This document shows positions 21,856 through 33,964 of a stretch of 64,000 nucleotides of DNA, one piece after another. Both the position numbers and the translations under genes were made by a program. How positions within the stretch are numbered: position 1 is the first letter of the stretch; every line of letters begins with the position of its first letter. Source of the stretch: Kappaphycus alvarezii (lineage: Eukaryota; Rhodophyta; Florideophyceae; Gigartinales; Solieriaceae); NCBI GenBank assembly GCA_002205965.3, contig NADL03000466.1, forward strand, positions 1,240,001 to 1,304,000. The letters run 5' to 3'. The notes below the pieces were generated by a model that saw only the letters and a list, made by a program, of their open reading frames with translations, had not been told where the DNA came from and ran no database searches.

Positions 21856-22857
21856 TGTAGTGCAATGCGTGGTGCGCAGTTCTTCTCGTCTAGGAACGGA
21901 ACACCGTCAGACAATGAGAAACCCAACAAACACACAAGAAGACCCACAGGGTGTTCGCAGTCCCTCTTTCTCTTTAAGCACCATGCGATGCAGCAGCACA
22001 GCTCGCCGACGGCGAGGAGAAATGGGGTTGGAAGAGCGGGGTAATTACTTGGACGGCTGGACGGTATACTTGTCCTCCTGTTTGCAAGGCCTGACCGTGG
22101 TCCGCGGAATGCTAGAAACTTGGTATCGATCGATGCTAAAGAACCGTATACACCAGGGATGTAACAGTAGCACTGGACAAAGAAGATGTAGTATTGGGTC
22201 AGCTGTGCTGAATATCTCCTTTGGAGATAAGGATTTTGTCACCAGCGACAACCTTGAAGTTCCTATTTGTATATAGACGCCGGAGTCCGGGGCGCCAGGC
22301 GTGAGTAAATCACAAACAAACAATAAAAGGGGTTGTATAGTGTTGGATAGAGAGGGGTGAATAGAAAGGGAGACCAGGGCGGATAAACGTGGCTATAGCC
22401 AAAGTTGCCGTTAGAAAGATTTCTGCAAAGGCGGAAGTTGGGAGTTAAGTTCAGAGCTAGCACTGGGGTGGCTGTTTAATGTGGAGCCCTAGTAGCCATG
22501 TAGGCATAAATACTAGTTAACTAGGTTAGGGTTATCTAAGACTACGGGTGAGTGAGGTTAGGGTCAGCAAGTTAGGGAGATCCAAGTAAGAGATAAGCAA
22601 AGTCGATACTTGGCCCAATAGGTGCCTTTCACTTGCGAAAATATCAGGTCCCATTTGGGGGCCGAGTGGTCCATATTGCAAGCCCTCAAGCACCATCGGG
22701 TGAGGATACAGTACCAAAAATAATAGTGGGCGACAAAAGAAAATTGCCGTTACTGTACAGTACAGTGCCTGCTGGTTAGCAGTGAATCAGACCCAAAAAA
22801 GATCACCAAAATTAGATCTGCCGATGGCAGCACATTATGTGTGCCAATTACACTACA
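21856..22857 (-). repeat. ~1 kb LTR, family 1, copy 3 (left block B)
   Basis: The 1,002-bp LTR begins TGTAGTGTAATTGG and ends TTGCACTACA on the minus strand, giving TG...CA ends inside a longer terminal inverted repeat (TGTAGTG / CACTACA). It is essentially identical to 60,627-61,628. Confidence 0.9.
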
Positions 22858-23562
22858 CGCTTGGCAAAGGATTCTTTTTCTATAACCTTGACAGTCTTCC
22901 ATCACCGTCTACAGCTTTGATAGGGTCGGACCCTTGGCCTTCGAATACTCTTCGTTGAAAAGGTCGGAACTCGGACCTCAGGTAAGATGCTACTGGTGCA
23001 GAAGTCGGACCTCAGACCCCTGGTAAGATTCTCCTGGTGCAGATGTAGGACCCCAGAACCCCAGTGAGAAACTCTGGTTGTGTTCTTGTATACCAAAGAA
23101 TACCGCAACAAAAATCCTCAATAACACCCACAGGCAGCCAACTATTATGTCCAATAGTAGTCCTTCGCACTGCTCCAGACCCGCGCCGGTACCCTAGCGT
23201 CAGCGCTCTCTAGGCTCCAGGCCACGGCTCATTATCCACAAAAGAAGCAGGCGGTATTCCAACAACACTCGAGCACAGCAGATCACTGAACATGACCGAA
23301 GATCAGCGAAGCCAACCAAACGATAAAATAAGAAGGCAACAATCTCCAACCACCTGAAGTTTGTGGGCCTTCGTGTGCTTCCGTGCCTCTTGTCCAGTAA
23401 CCCTGGCCGTAGCACTCTGTAGGTTGCAGGACAAGAGGAGTTGGTGAGGTGGAGAATGGAGACGCGCGGCAAAAGTGGAAGACGAGGGTAGACTGATGGA
23501 TGTGGACGTGAGAGATCCACAGGTAGGTTGAGGTAGACGACTCAGGCGATGCTACCATGCAG
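22858..23562 (-). other. Tail of block B with short direct repeats
   Basis: A ~38-bp unit built on GGTCCGACTTCTGCACCAG (minus strand) is repeated imperfectly around 22,960-23,060. Frames on the minus strand are interrupted and unrecognised. Identity with the right copy ends at ~23,562. Confidence 0.5.
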
Positions 23563-24931
23563 GGATTGAGGGGAAAGGCAAGAGGGCAGTCCAAGCGATC
23601 TTCGCCCTTTTTTGCGTCGGAGAGCCGGCTCGCTCTCCGAGTACTGCTTTCATGTTTGCGTTCTGTTCAAATGAAAACTACTGTAGGCTCATGTGTTGAG
23701 TTCGATAAAAACAACGCGGGTGCGTCGAGGTGCTTTCTGACGCCAGTTTTGACCAATCAATGCCTGACATGGCTTTCGCTACACAACTAGCTCACTTGTC
23801 ATATCTGGCACTGACGGCCATGTTCCGCGCGACGTCGGTTAGCACCCTATATGCGTCTGGGTGCCGACCTCCGAGGGTGGATATGGGGATAGGCACGAGC
23901 GTACCTCTCTTGGAGGTTACAGTAGAAGATTCGTATCTTCTATTCTTCGCGGAGACGGCGGCATTGAGGGGGTGAGCGGATTAAACGTGTGGACCCTCCT
24001 GCGGGAGGGTGCCCGTGGGTTGACGAACTTCACGTCAAAGAAGTCCGTACATCTATTATTTCCCATCGCCCGGACGTCCGGACTCTTGCAATGAACCCCG
24101 TCCCGCGGTTCGATGGCGGGGTGGCGGGGCCGCTTTCTGCAGGCCTTGCGCGAAAGGATGCCTTGGCGGTCGTGTCGTCGGTTCTGCGCACACCATGCCT
24201 AAGTGGGGAGATGATCCCCGAAACAGTCGAGGGTTTCGGGGTAGTTTCGTCTCGGGCACGGCACGTCCAGAGGGAACAGCGGGATTTGGAAAAACACCGA
24301 GCGTACCAAACGCAAGGTGAAAAATTGCCACTGGACATGTGAGGACAGACTACAGTACGTACTGTACTGTACAGTGTACATGTACGGTACTGTACTATTC
24401 TGAATCTGGGTCGCAACCTGAGAACTGAATCAGTTCGATGTTCATGGTATGCATATACACGTGTACTACGCGTGTAGGTGTACATCGTGAGTTGTCATTG
24501 GCGCACATTAAATTGCAAAAATATTGCAACCAACAAGAACTTTACAGGCGGCGTTACATCGAGGACAAACCAAATAATTCATATAAAATCGCCGGGTTGA
24601 CGGTTTGAACATTTTCTTCTAGCGCGACACATCCAGGGTTCGCCTCATTTTCCAGCTTCTGACCGGAATCCAAATTTGTTTTTCCTTTTTGGCAAACAGG
24701 GTCTCTTCACATACGCTACTTCGTCAGAGCCGCAGCTGCACTTTCGACACAAGGCCGGGACTAAACGTTGCGTACGTCATTGTCACTTCCGACATTACTC
24801 AGCCCGTCTTTTCCGCCGTCATCAACAATCCCTCTTATCTTTCTCATCACAGTCCGCAATACACTGCCCAACCTAGGTCTTCTGCGCTGAGCGCAGTACT
24901 CCTTGTCAGTTAACTGCGCGTCTCTTACAAT
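23563..24931. other. Upstream region of the nucleoporin gene
   Basis: No convincing gene is seen; frames on both strands overlap and lack domains. A cluster of TACTGTACAGTA-type palindromes lies at ~24,350-24,400. The last ~250 bp before the nucleoporin start probably hold its promoter and 5' UTR, but no defined element can be pointed out. Confidence 0.4.
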
Positions 24932-27900
24932 ATGTCTGCTTTCGGAAGCGCGTTCGGCCAACCATCTTCCGGCTTTGGCGCTCCATCAAACTCTGGCTTC
25001 GGCGCACAAAGTGCGTTCGGGCAATCATCTCAATCAGCCTTTGGTTCATCGGCGTTCGGGCCCCCTCAGGTGGGCTTTTCGGCGCCTCCGCTCAACAACA
25101 GCAAAACTCCGCATTCGGTTCTTTGGACAATCTTCCGCTCCTTTTGGATCTTCGTCCGTGTTTGGGGCCTCCGCTGCCCAATCAACCCCAGCCTTCGGTG
25201 CCGCTGGTGCCTTTGGATCCTCAGTATTTGGGGTCAGTCGACTCAGGGTTTGGCTCATCAGGGGTCTTCGGCGCGTCTCAATCGGCGTTTGGCTCAGGTG
25301 TTGGTGCATTCGGTGGAGGCGGAGGAGGGACATCGCTTTTCGGAAATAAGCCGTCAACAGGGGGGCATTCGGAGCGTCAGGTTCAGCATTTGGACAGTCG
25401 CAATCTGGATGGGGAGCTGGTTCCTCAAATTTGTTTGGTAATTCCTACGGTTCCTCTGGAGGTGGTGGCATATTTGGTAATTCTAGCTCTGGTTCATCAC
25501 TCTTTGGTAATCAAGGTAACACGGGATTTGGGGCCAGTAATCAAAACCAAAAGGGAACGGCATCAACTCCGTGGCAAATCACAACAGAATATGAAGGCAA
25601 CGCATCCTCTGGGTCCAAGTACCACGCAATAACCATGATGTCTGTGTACCGTGAAAAAGTATCGAGGAGCTGAGACTTGAAGATTATTCGTTGGGAAACA
25701 AAGGTGGCAGTAATTCTGCGGGCGGCGGTGCTCTGTTCGGCCAATCTAACCCTTCGAGTGGACTTTTCGGATCTGGAGCATCGGGATCGGCATTCGGAAA
25801 TACTGGTGGTTTTGGTGCTTCATCCTCAGGATTTGGGCAGCAAGGTGGTGGATTTGGTGCGTCTTCTGGCGGTGGCTTGTTCGGTAGTAATTCTGGCTTC
25901 GGCAATACAGGTGGGGGATTTGGGCAGTCTAGTTCTAGTGGGTTTGGGAATAGCGGTGGCGGATTTGGTCAAACTGGCGGAGGACTGTTTGACCAACAAT
26001 CTGCAGGAGGGTTCGGCCAGTCTTCGGGTGCGTTTGGTGCGTCAAATTCCTTTGGTTCATCTGCATTTGGTTGGATCGAATGCCTTCGGTCCAGTGCAGG
26101 TGGCTTTGGATCTAATGGGACTGGTTTTGGCTCTGGGGGAGGTTTTGGTTCTACAGGAGGCGGGTTTGGGGGTGCAACTAATGCGTTCGGTTCTGGGGTG
26201 CCTTCGGAGGGTCTGGATTTGGTGCCAACAACCAATCTGGGGGCAGTAACCTATTTGGACAATCTGGACCAAGTAATGCCTTCGGTGCCCCCAGTCCCAA
26301 TCTGCTCCTTTCGGAAATCCCAGTCAAGGTGGTGGGCTATTTGGATCAGCAGCTCCAACTGGTGGCAATGCATTTGGAAATCCGCAAAGTGCAGCAAACT
26401 TATTTGGCGGAGGAGGCCAGCAAAGTAACTTGTTCGGAGGGGGATCTTCCTTCGCACCTTCGATGGGTTCTAACCCCATTGGACAGAAACCTTTGTTTGG
26501 GCCCAGCACCAGCTGCTGGGTTTGGTATCTCAAGCAGTAGCGGGGGTGGTCTTTTCGGCGGCGGCGCGGCATTGGACAAAGCGCTCCCAACACTGGATTT
26601 GGATTCGGGGGTGGATTCGGGAGTCAACCTAATCAACAACAAAATCCTCAATCATCCCTCTTTGGGCCGCCAGGGGCCAACAAGTTGCTCCGCACATTCC
26701 ACCGCCCGGTCAAAACCCGTCGGTGATGAACACATTCAAAGCCGTCACTCAGGGCAACGGTGGCACTGTTGCCCCACCCGGAGCTAACTATGGAACTGTA
26801 TTGCACAACTTGCAAGTACTTCAGGGAGAGCTCGATAAACAGAAGAAAATGTTGAACAGCAAGCCAAGGAAGCTCGCATGTCGATCAAAAAGGAAATGCA
26901 GTGTCCATTGTGGTATTGCCGACTCCACCGCTGGTCAACCTTTCCCCCGGTCGAGCAACTGGAGATTACGGTTGGGCAGGCAGAACACCGCATCGAACGA
27001 AGATGAGAAGTGTCGTTGGTAAACTAGGTGGGGCGACTGCAAGAGTATCAGGTACTGCGTTTAGGCTTCCGGGCCTTCTCCTCAATCAGCGCTTGCATTA
27101 GCGAGAGCGCCTGCGCCTGTGACCCTGCAGTCCGGAAGATGCCTTTCTTTTCACCTCAGCAGTTCACTGCCTCGAGACGCCGAACGCTGCTCCCATCAGA
27201 CGTCGACACCCCCCCAAGATTGTGAAAACTCTACTTCCAGTCCCAAACACATTAACGAAACAAAGCCAGGGGCAGTCGGATGTTCCTGGAGTTGGGCCTG
27301 GTTACAATAAGAAGGCTGCTTTGTATTCTTCAACGCAATCTCCAGATAAAGATTCGCAAGCAGGATAGAGATAAGCCTGCGCCTCCTGCACGGCGGAAAT
27401 GTTGACAAGAGGCCGATGGGGTAGTACGCCCGGCAAGAATATCAACAATAAGGCGATATCAGAAGTACCTTCTGGTGTTTCTTGCCGAGGACAATGGTGA
27501 GAACCAGAGATCAACTGTTAACGGGACAGAAGAGCAATTTATGTGGTCCGCAAAACGACCCTCCACTTGGAGCTTGAGGAGGCCAGTTGATGCCGCAGAG
27601 CAATATAACCCTGCGAATTATTTACCTTACCTGACAAAGGATAGTTTTTATACCATTCCAAGTTTGTCAGAGTTGGCATCAAAGACAATGAAGGAATTAC
27701 AGAGCATTGAAGGATTCACCGTGGGACGAGAAGGTTTTGGTGAAATTAGATGGAATGAACCGGTTGATGTGCGAGGGCTCGATCTGGATAATGTGGTGGA
27801 AGAGGGGAGGTGGCGGTATATCCTGAACGGGATGCTAATCAGCTAGACGCACCTGCGAAAGGTGACTTTGAGAGGGATGCACAAAAAGGACAAGAATACT

Positions 27901-28056
27901 GGAGAAGTATCGCAAGACAAGATGCAGGTAGCTAAATACGCCGCCAAGTTAGAGGCATTTTGCGCGGACAATAATCTGCGCTTTTTGGAGTACAATGCAG
28001 ATGACGGGGAGTGGAATTTGAAGCCACAGGGTTCTCTGAGGCCTGAAGTTGGTTGA
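24932..28056 (+). CDS. NUP98: Nup98-type FG nucleoporin, read with frameshifts
   Basis: A nuclear pore component: the FG repeats form the permeability barrier and the C-terminal domain anchors the protein. The product starts MSAFGSAFGQPSSGFGAP. GLFG/FG repeats fill 24,932-25,550 and 25,690-26,600. Between them ITMMSVYREK then, one frame over, EELRLEDYSLGNKGG matches the conserved segment near the GLEBS (Rae1/Gle2-binding) motif of Nup98/Nup100/Nup116. A coiled-coil-like stretch (LQVLQGELDKQKKM) follows at ~26,800. The C-terminal autoproteolytic domain spans 27,600-28,050: LTKDSFYTIPSLSEL, FTVGREGFGEI, VDVRGLDLDNVVEE, then LRFLEYNADDGEWNLK. At least eight frame changes are needed. At ~25,655 a run of five A would need six. 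The protein ends near the domain's cleavage point, without a Nup96-like partner. Confidence 0.88.
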
Positions 28057-28619
28057 AACATAGGATTACATTAAGCTTGCTCAGCACTGGTGTACAGGTT
28101 GCTAGCATACAGCAAGGCGTGTCTCATCATCATGCGTCAGGCAGTGCGGCAATATGTTCAGGGAGTTTTGCATCTGGCGCTCTCGACTTAACCTCGCCAA
28201 ACAAGTTTAATGTTCAAGCTCTCACTCTCCTTTCGTAGTTTCTACTGCAACCGCGAACCTGCACATGTGAAAATGCCCTTTGCAGGTCTATAGTAAAGTA
28301 CATTGGTAGAATTGGGCCTTGGCAAACAAGGCTTTTTTTAGTAAACTCACAAAAGGCCATACATCGATTGCTGGATGAAGTACAGGTGTGGATGAATCTA
28401 AATCCGATAACTAGCAACAATCCACCCTCACTCACAACCTTACCGAAGTAAATTCTATCCCCTGGAGAGACCCCGCACGATTCCTCATATCACCTTCGAA
28501 CCTTCTCCAAAGAAGTGTAAATTTCTAAGACTCTGATATGGCTGAAGCAGAGGCGTAATTGGCGATGAAGTGGACTTATTCTCCGCCTCACTTGCGTCTG
28601 ATCAGGCCCTTCAGTCCTA
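28057..28619. other. Convergent 3' intergenic region
   Basis: This lies between the 3' ends of the nucleoporin gene (plus) and the eIF4B-like gene (minus). No supported gene; it presumably holds both 3' UTRs. Confidence 0.45.
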
Positions 28620-29950
28620 CTAAACTCTTCCTCCACGTCTCTGAAACCCTCGTAGTGTATCCCGGCCTTGAAAACGACGATTCGCACTGGCCGCCGCACG
28701 TTTCTGTGCTCCACTACGCACCATGGTCCAATCATCCCCGTCAGCCTCATTCCGACCTTGGTCTCCCTCTGCCTGAGCAACTTCAGCCGTTTCGCTGACA
28801 TCGGATACACGCCCACCTAGCCCGCGTCGTGGTCTGTAGTCCCTCTCTCTCATCGGCTGAGACCGCCTGCAGCCCCCCAATCACGCTCCGCGGACACTCC
28901 GGCAAAGTCTTGCCCAGTCGAAGCCGGTCGCTCACGGGCAACAGGATCTCTCCGCCGGTGCCCAGACGGCCCTCCCCACGCCAAGAACCCCTCTCCATCC
29001 CCTCCCTCTTCATCTCCTCACCGTCCTGCTTGCTGTGAGTTGCATCCGATTTTCCAATTGCTTCAGCTTTGACCCTCTCATGGTCGTAAGGTCAATTTCC
29101 CTCGGCCTCTGTCCGACTTCAACTTGAGCGTCTACTGGCCCTCGTCGAGTCCATTCCTTGTCTGCTATGTGAAGTTCGTCTATCGCAGCCTCAACAGGAC
29201 CTCTTCTCGCAGAGCTCCAATCCTCATCCGCCCTCTTTGCAGTTACCTCAGGCTCAACCGGACCCTTTCTAGTCCACTTCTTCCTCTACCTTTGCAGGGA
29301 CATCAGCGTCGACAGGTCCCTTTCTCTGTGACCAGTCCACTTCCGGCGGAACACCGCCTGTGCTTCGACTGGTCCCTTTCGCACGCCCCAGTCCACATCT
29401 CTTTTCTGTTCCGGTAAATCGGCGTCGACGGTCATCTTTCTGGCTGATGCCCAATTCTCGTCAGAGATGACACGCGCGAATACTAGCTTGCTCCGGCTCA
29501 ATGGGACCTTTCCTTACCCAATCGCGTTGCTGATTTCCGTCAAAGACGCTATCGACAGTCTGGCCTCTCCTCATTCCATCCCAGTTTCTTTCAGTTGTCT
29601 CTGGTGCTTCCAAAGGTCCACGACGCATTTCCCCCAATCACGTTCAGCACCTCCAAGACCAAAGGAATTTCCACGTTCCTTTTCCTCTAGGGGACCTTTG
29701 CGTGTCCAGTCACGGTCCTGAAAGTCTGCATCGCGATTGTAGTCACGGGGCGGTTTGAAGAGCGTTCCTTGTAGCCACGAGAATTGTATTCGGGACGACC
29801 TCCCACGGCGTCCCACTCCTCGGCGGCCTTGGGTGCAGTGGGAAGGGCAGAAAGGGAGGGGTCGACACCTCCTAGACCTGCATCTTGGTTAAACTCGGCG
29901 AGAGAGATGGTCTGGGTCTTCTTTTTTGACTTTCCATGCTTCTTTCCCAT
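28620..29950 (-). CDS. eIF4B-like translation factor with WxxxRKGP repeats
   Basis: Starting at 29,950 the product reads MGKKHGKSKKKTQTISLAEF, close to the Lys-rich start and TISL.DF motif of eIF4B. Then come repeats centred on DW..RKGPLE, such as DRDWTRKGPLEEKERG, DENWASARK and DVDWGVRKGPVEAQ, spaced by charged linkers. They resemble the DIDW.AARG repeats of yeast eIF4B (Tif3). Near the end DGDDWTMVRSG recalls the eIF4B C-terminal DNWEVV-type motif. eIF4B binds RNA and stimulates the eIF4A helicase in translation initiation. No RRM can be made out, so a repeat-only protein or another RNA-binding protein remains possible. Several frameshifts break the repeat region. A longer upstream frame to 30,310 exists, but the conserved start is at 29,950. 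Confidence 0.55.
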
Positions 29951-32900
29951 TTTGAGCGATTTTCTAATCCGCAAGGGTTGATACAAAGTGTTTCGCGGTA
30001 ACGATGAAGAAGATTTGTTTTTGCTGAAGAGTGGTACGGGTGTCAAGATGACAAGCAAGACGAGCGAGTGTTTGGAGAGTATTCGGAAACGGAATAAGTG
30101 TGTTGAGGGTGCAGGTGTGGAAGAGAATCCGTCGCGCGGAAAGAGGCACAAGTGTCTTATGAGGCACGGCGACGAGGGGCGGAGAAGAAAATTTTCGAAA
30201 TACACTTGGCGTTTGCGTGGGCCGGGTTGAAGGAGTGTGAAAACGAGCAGTTCAGCCGGTGGTCCCATTTGATCCGCCTCCATTACTGAAATATTTTTGT
30301 TCAAATACAATTAAAACCATAAACTATATTTTATTTCATTTTTCGACCCCCAACCCTGTATAGTGAGGTGGGGGTTTGATTTTCCTTGCCTTTTTTTTGA
30401 AAAGAAAGTAAAAATGTTTTTTTCGAAAAAGAATAACGCATGCAAAGAATTAACTGTCGGAGCTAAATTGGAATTTCTAACGGATTAAAATGTGCCAGCT
30501 GTTAAGGCCCAGAGGTCAAAAATGGTGCTGATCCCCAATTCTACAAACTGCAGTACAGTACAGGTACAATACAGCTTAAAGTGTCGAATTATTTGCCCTC
30601 GAATTTTTTTTCCTGAAATAGTGATTCACACAGCATTGCATAAATTAAATTAATCTACACCCTTGGAATCAACAAGGCTTCACCCTATTTCTGCCTACAG
30701 CATTGGTACTCTTTCTGCAGTTTTTGGCCCATTTTGTACTCTGCGCTGTAGTTACTGTACAGTACAGCATTGCCTTGCCACGGTCAAGATTGTACAGCAA
30801 AATTGCAAAATAACACAACTTTGCTAATCACAGCCATGAATGAATTTGTTTCGACGGGTGCTGGGTTTTTGGTTGAGTCAACAATACTGGCCTTACAGTA
30901 AGGGACGAACCGCATGCATACTGCACATGTACCGTATGCATGCGGTTTGTCATGTGCAGTATTTCATAAATTTCCTTGTCGATTTGCGTCTCCCTTTATG
31001 CCATCCCCCACCGCCTAGTGTACTGTACATTGCGCGATTCCTCGACATACTGCACCTCTCGGTTGCGCGCCTTGTGGCATCACCCTCCACGTCTCTTTCT
31101 GCGCTTTCGGTTGGCGAAGGAGGGAAAGGTCTCAGCAAGGAAGACGTTGTACCATGGTCGTGTTTCTCCCCTCCCTGCAGTCTGCCAAGCGATGCGGATC
31201 CCCGTAGACCAAGCCCCTACGCAAAACTTTTACCTTCACCTTGCCAAAAATCGTGCCGTCTGGGCCACCACATCCCTTCCCTCCTTTCGCGGCTATCATG
31301 TTCCCTACTCTCACCATTAAACGCAGTTTAGACATCCTCGGCGTCCCCTCTGGCACCCACAATTCCGTTCCAAAACGAAATCCTGCCAGACAAACTCTCC
31401 GAGTGCGGGGACCTCTGCCCACCCATCGCCTCCATCGCAAACGGCGCACCCGCTTCCACCTCCACCGAGTCATGACCTCGGCGTGCACGGCCCAACAACT
31501 TTTCCGTTGCGTTCACAGCAGTGGTAGAGACCCTCGCCGTTCATTTGGACTATAGTCAAACCACTGCGTACTCGCGTAGGACCCAAGCCCCACCACATCC
31601 GATGCCGAGACTCAAACCCATCTACCGCCTTCAGACGGTGGCCAGCGATTCCCGGCATCCACATCGCCCTCTTGCGTGCGATGTGACCATCCTATTTGCC
31701 GTTCAGATGACTGCCCGTGAAGGGGTGATCCAGCTCGCTGGGGGTGCGGCCGAGATCCCCACTGGCTCAGGCGCAGATTCTTTCATCACCGACTCAACCT
31801 TCACGATGACACTGCAGCTGTTTAGAGCTCGTACGGAACTTGCAGGCGCCCTTCTCACGTCCCTCTCGCTTCTTTGATGCATGGAACAACGTCCGCCCTG
31901 TTTCCCGTACGCTAAAGGGTCGCTATGAATACTGCTACATTATGACTGTCATGCTAGTGCACCTGTTACCGGAATTTACCCGGGTGCATCCATTTTTCTC
32001 ACGGCCCATGCTACGCTGATAACAAAAGTGTCTGCTCAGCTCTGGTCAGTCGTGCTTTGGCGAAACATGGACTCCCAGCCTATGAGGACGCAGGCCGATC
32101 TGCTCAAACTGCTCACGATGCATGGATGTGCACAAAGATCATGCACTTATCTGCAAATCCGGCTTTGGCACTGTTTGTCGCCATAGCACATTAGTAATAC
32201 CTTTGCATGTCATAAATGTAATGATACAGACCGCCTCGCAAGTATGAAACACCCCGCCTGGTTCCGCAGTGCACCCTGCCGACATGGTTACACCGTTAAG
32301 CATGCCGAAAACCTCCGAGGGACCAAACCTATCCACCCACACCGTTCGATATCGCCGTGCGCAGTCCAAGCCCATATGCCCGCTGAAACATATCCCGCGC
32401 TGTAATTAGCCTAACTGGAGCCATGGACCAAGCCCACAGCAATAAGCTCGGTGACATTCGATGCAACGTGTGCGATCGTCTTAGAAAGGTATTTGACAAG
32501 TTTTGCTTAGACTGTACTGAACTGTACCTAAAGTTCAGTGGACTTTGAAATACTGTTCACAGTATGCACAGTCCCGGACAGCCTTAAAATGCAGTAGTTT
32601 AACCAATAAATTGCTTGAACCGAACTTGCTATCCCACTATTAACTGTACTGTACTGTATGTATGTTACCGTAAATGACGGGAATTGCCTTAATTTTACCT
32701 GCTTTCACTGTAATTCAATGCGAAAAAGAAAAAGAGTAAAATATCAGCACACATAAACTTGAGCTTGCAACCCGAATTAGTTCCCACATACGATTAACGC
32801 ATCAATATTGATATTCAACAAGTATGCATTATTTGTTGAAAACACAAACTAACAAAGCACATTCAACTCAATACTCTGTCTATACCGTAATCCACCTGCC

Positions 32901-33045
32901 CACCATTTCTCTTCCCCTACAAGCTGCACCGAGTCCACCACATAATTCCAAACGCATATCATCTGCATCCAACAAACGCCTCTACTGCAATCACCTGCAC
33001 CTCCCTGATCTCAGCACAAAAGCAAGCGCCGGAGCGCATGTCGCC
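29951..33045. other. 3.1-kb region without a supported gene
   Basis: 29,951-30,840 is AT-rich with two TACTGTACAGTA-type sites (30,545; 30,755). A strong hairpin lies at 30,908-30,947. From 31,000 to 31,900 the sequence is GC-rich, and several frames on both strands are open for 60-120 codons (e.g. minus 31,132-31,488). None shows a domain and they overlap, so I cannot call a gene; a decayed or frame-broken one may be hidden there. 32,400-32,820 is AT-rich with more TACTGTA-type sites. The last ~200 bp should include the ARL5 promoter and 5' UTR. Confidence 0.4.
30908..30947. repeat. 14-bp perfect hairpin
   Basis: Arms AACCGCATGCATAC (30,908-30,921) and GTATGCATGCGGTT (30,934-30,947) are perfectly complementary around a 12-nt loop. 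A second overlapping inverted pair, ACTGCACATG (30,920-30,929) and CATGTGCAGT (30,951-30,960), shares the loop, so two alternative stems are possible. Confidence 0.8.
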
Positions 33046-33714
33046 ATGGGTATTCTCTTCTCGCAGCTTTGGCGCCGGATATCTGGCTTTCGAGAGGTCA
33101 AAGTAAGTCCCCTCTTCTCCCGCTCCTCCACCCACGTCGCCCCTCTCGCCACACCCACCCCTCCCAACAAACAGCTTCCCCACCAACTAACATCCCCACC
33201 CGTGCTGATTACCTCCGCCTGAACAAAGATATGCATGATCGGACTCGACGCCGCCGGCAAAACAACCATCCTCTACAAACTGCACCTAGGCGAGGTGGTG
33301 TCAACCTACCCAACCATCGGCTCCAACGTCGAACAAGTCACATACCGTAACATGCGCTTCCAAGTCTGGGATCTAGGTGGTCAAGATATGCTCCGTCAAA
33401 CCTGGAAAACGTACTTTATCAATACACATGCTCTAATCATGGTTGTCGATTCTGCCGATGTCAAACGTCTCGACCTGGCGCGCAAGGAGCTCCATGCCGT
33501 TTTAGATAGCGACGAATTACGCGACGCATGTGTCCTCATTTTTGCAAACAAGCAGGACCTGAAGGATGCGGTCAAGCCCGCCGAATTGTCAGAGGCACTT
33601 GCACTGCACACTATTCGCACACATGATTGGCATGTGCAGGATTGCAGTGCAGTGAAAGGGGAGGGCTTGTATGATGGCTTGGAATGGATCTCCAAGCACG
33701 TCCGTCAAGACTGA
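33046..33714 (+). CDS. ARL5: ARF-like small GTPase, ARL5 type
   Basis: Two exons (33,046-33,102 and 33,229-33,714) give 180 residues, the usual ARL5 length (~179). The 126-bp intron has GTAAGT...AAAG borders and splits the protein exactly before ICMIGLD. Gly2 in MGILFSQLW is the expected N-myristoylation site. GTPase boxes are GLDAAGKTT (P-loop), the switch I Thr in YPTIGSN, WDLGGQ, NKQD and a final CSA. ARL5 proteins act at the trans-Golgi, recruiting GARP and tethering factors for endosome-to-Golgi traffic. Unlike its neighbours this gene reads intact. A TATA-like element cannot be assigned. Confidence 0.92.
33103..33228 (+). other. ARL5 spliceosomal intron
   Basis: The 126-bp intron starts GTAAGTCCCC and ends GAACAAAG before ATATGCATG. 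A plausible branch site lies in GTGCTGATTAC ~20 nt upstream of the acceptor. Splicing restores VK-ICMIGLD, as in the family. Confidence 0.85.
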
Positions 33715-33964
33715 GGCTGTGAATCAGAAAAAGTACTGTCTAAACACATCACGTTGCAACGTCACCTAGTTTGGTACTACAATCTCTTGGAGCCATATAC
33801 TAGACAGGGTACTATGTACAAAAAAAAGTCAGTGTAATGGATACATGCAACCCATTAATCGCTCTCGCACGCTGCGGGATTTCACAAGCAGCCCAGGGCC
33901 CGCGATATTTCTGCGCAAGCTGTCAACCTATGACGGATGTCCAAGTCCGGCAAACGGGTCGGAA

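Larger units (their letters stand above)
19484..23562 (-). repeat. Duplicated block B, left copy
   Basis: The block matches 59,925-64,000 in inverted orientation with very few differences, several of them in homopolymer length. It contains, in plus-strand order, a piggyBac-like transposase remnant, a partial LTR, a copia-type gag remnant, a full ~1 kb LTR and a 0.7-kb tail. The match runs to the last base of the window, so the block is at least 4.08 kb. Confidence 0.92.

Noticed and set aside
25684-26651. Antisense Pro-rich frames across the FG repeats
   Set aside because: They are mirror products of GGN/TTY-rich FG codons; the plus strand carries the nucleoporin.
29951-30310. N-terminal extension of the eIF4B-like frame
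   Set aside because: The extension has no similarity and is Leu/Phe/Pro-rich; the conserved Lys-rich start is at 29,950.
31132-31877. Overlapping GC-rich frames on both strands
   Set aside because: Protein-like in places, but no motif, no consistent strand and no start or splice signal; left as unassigned sequence.
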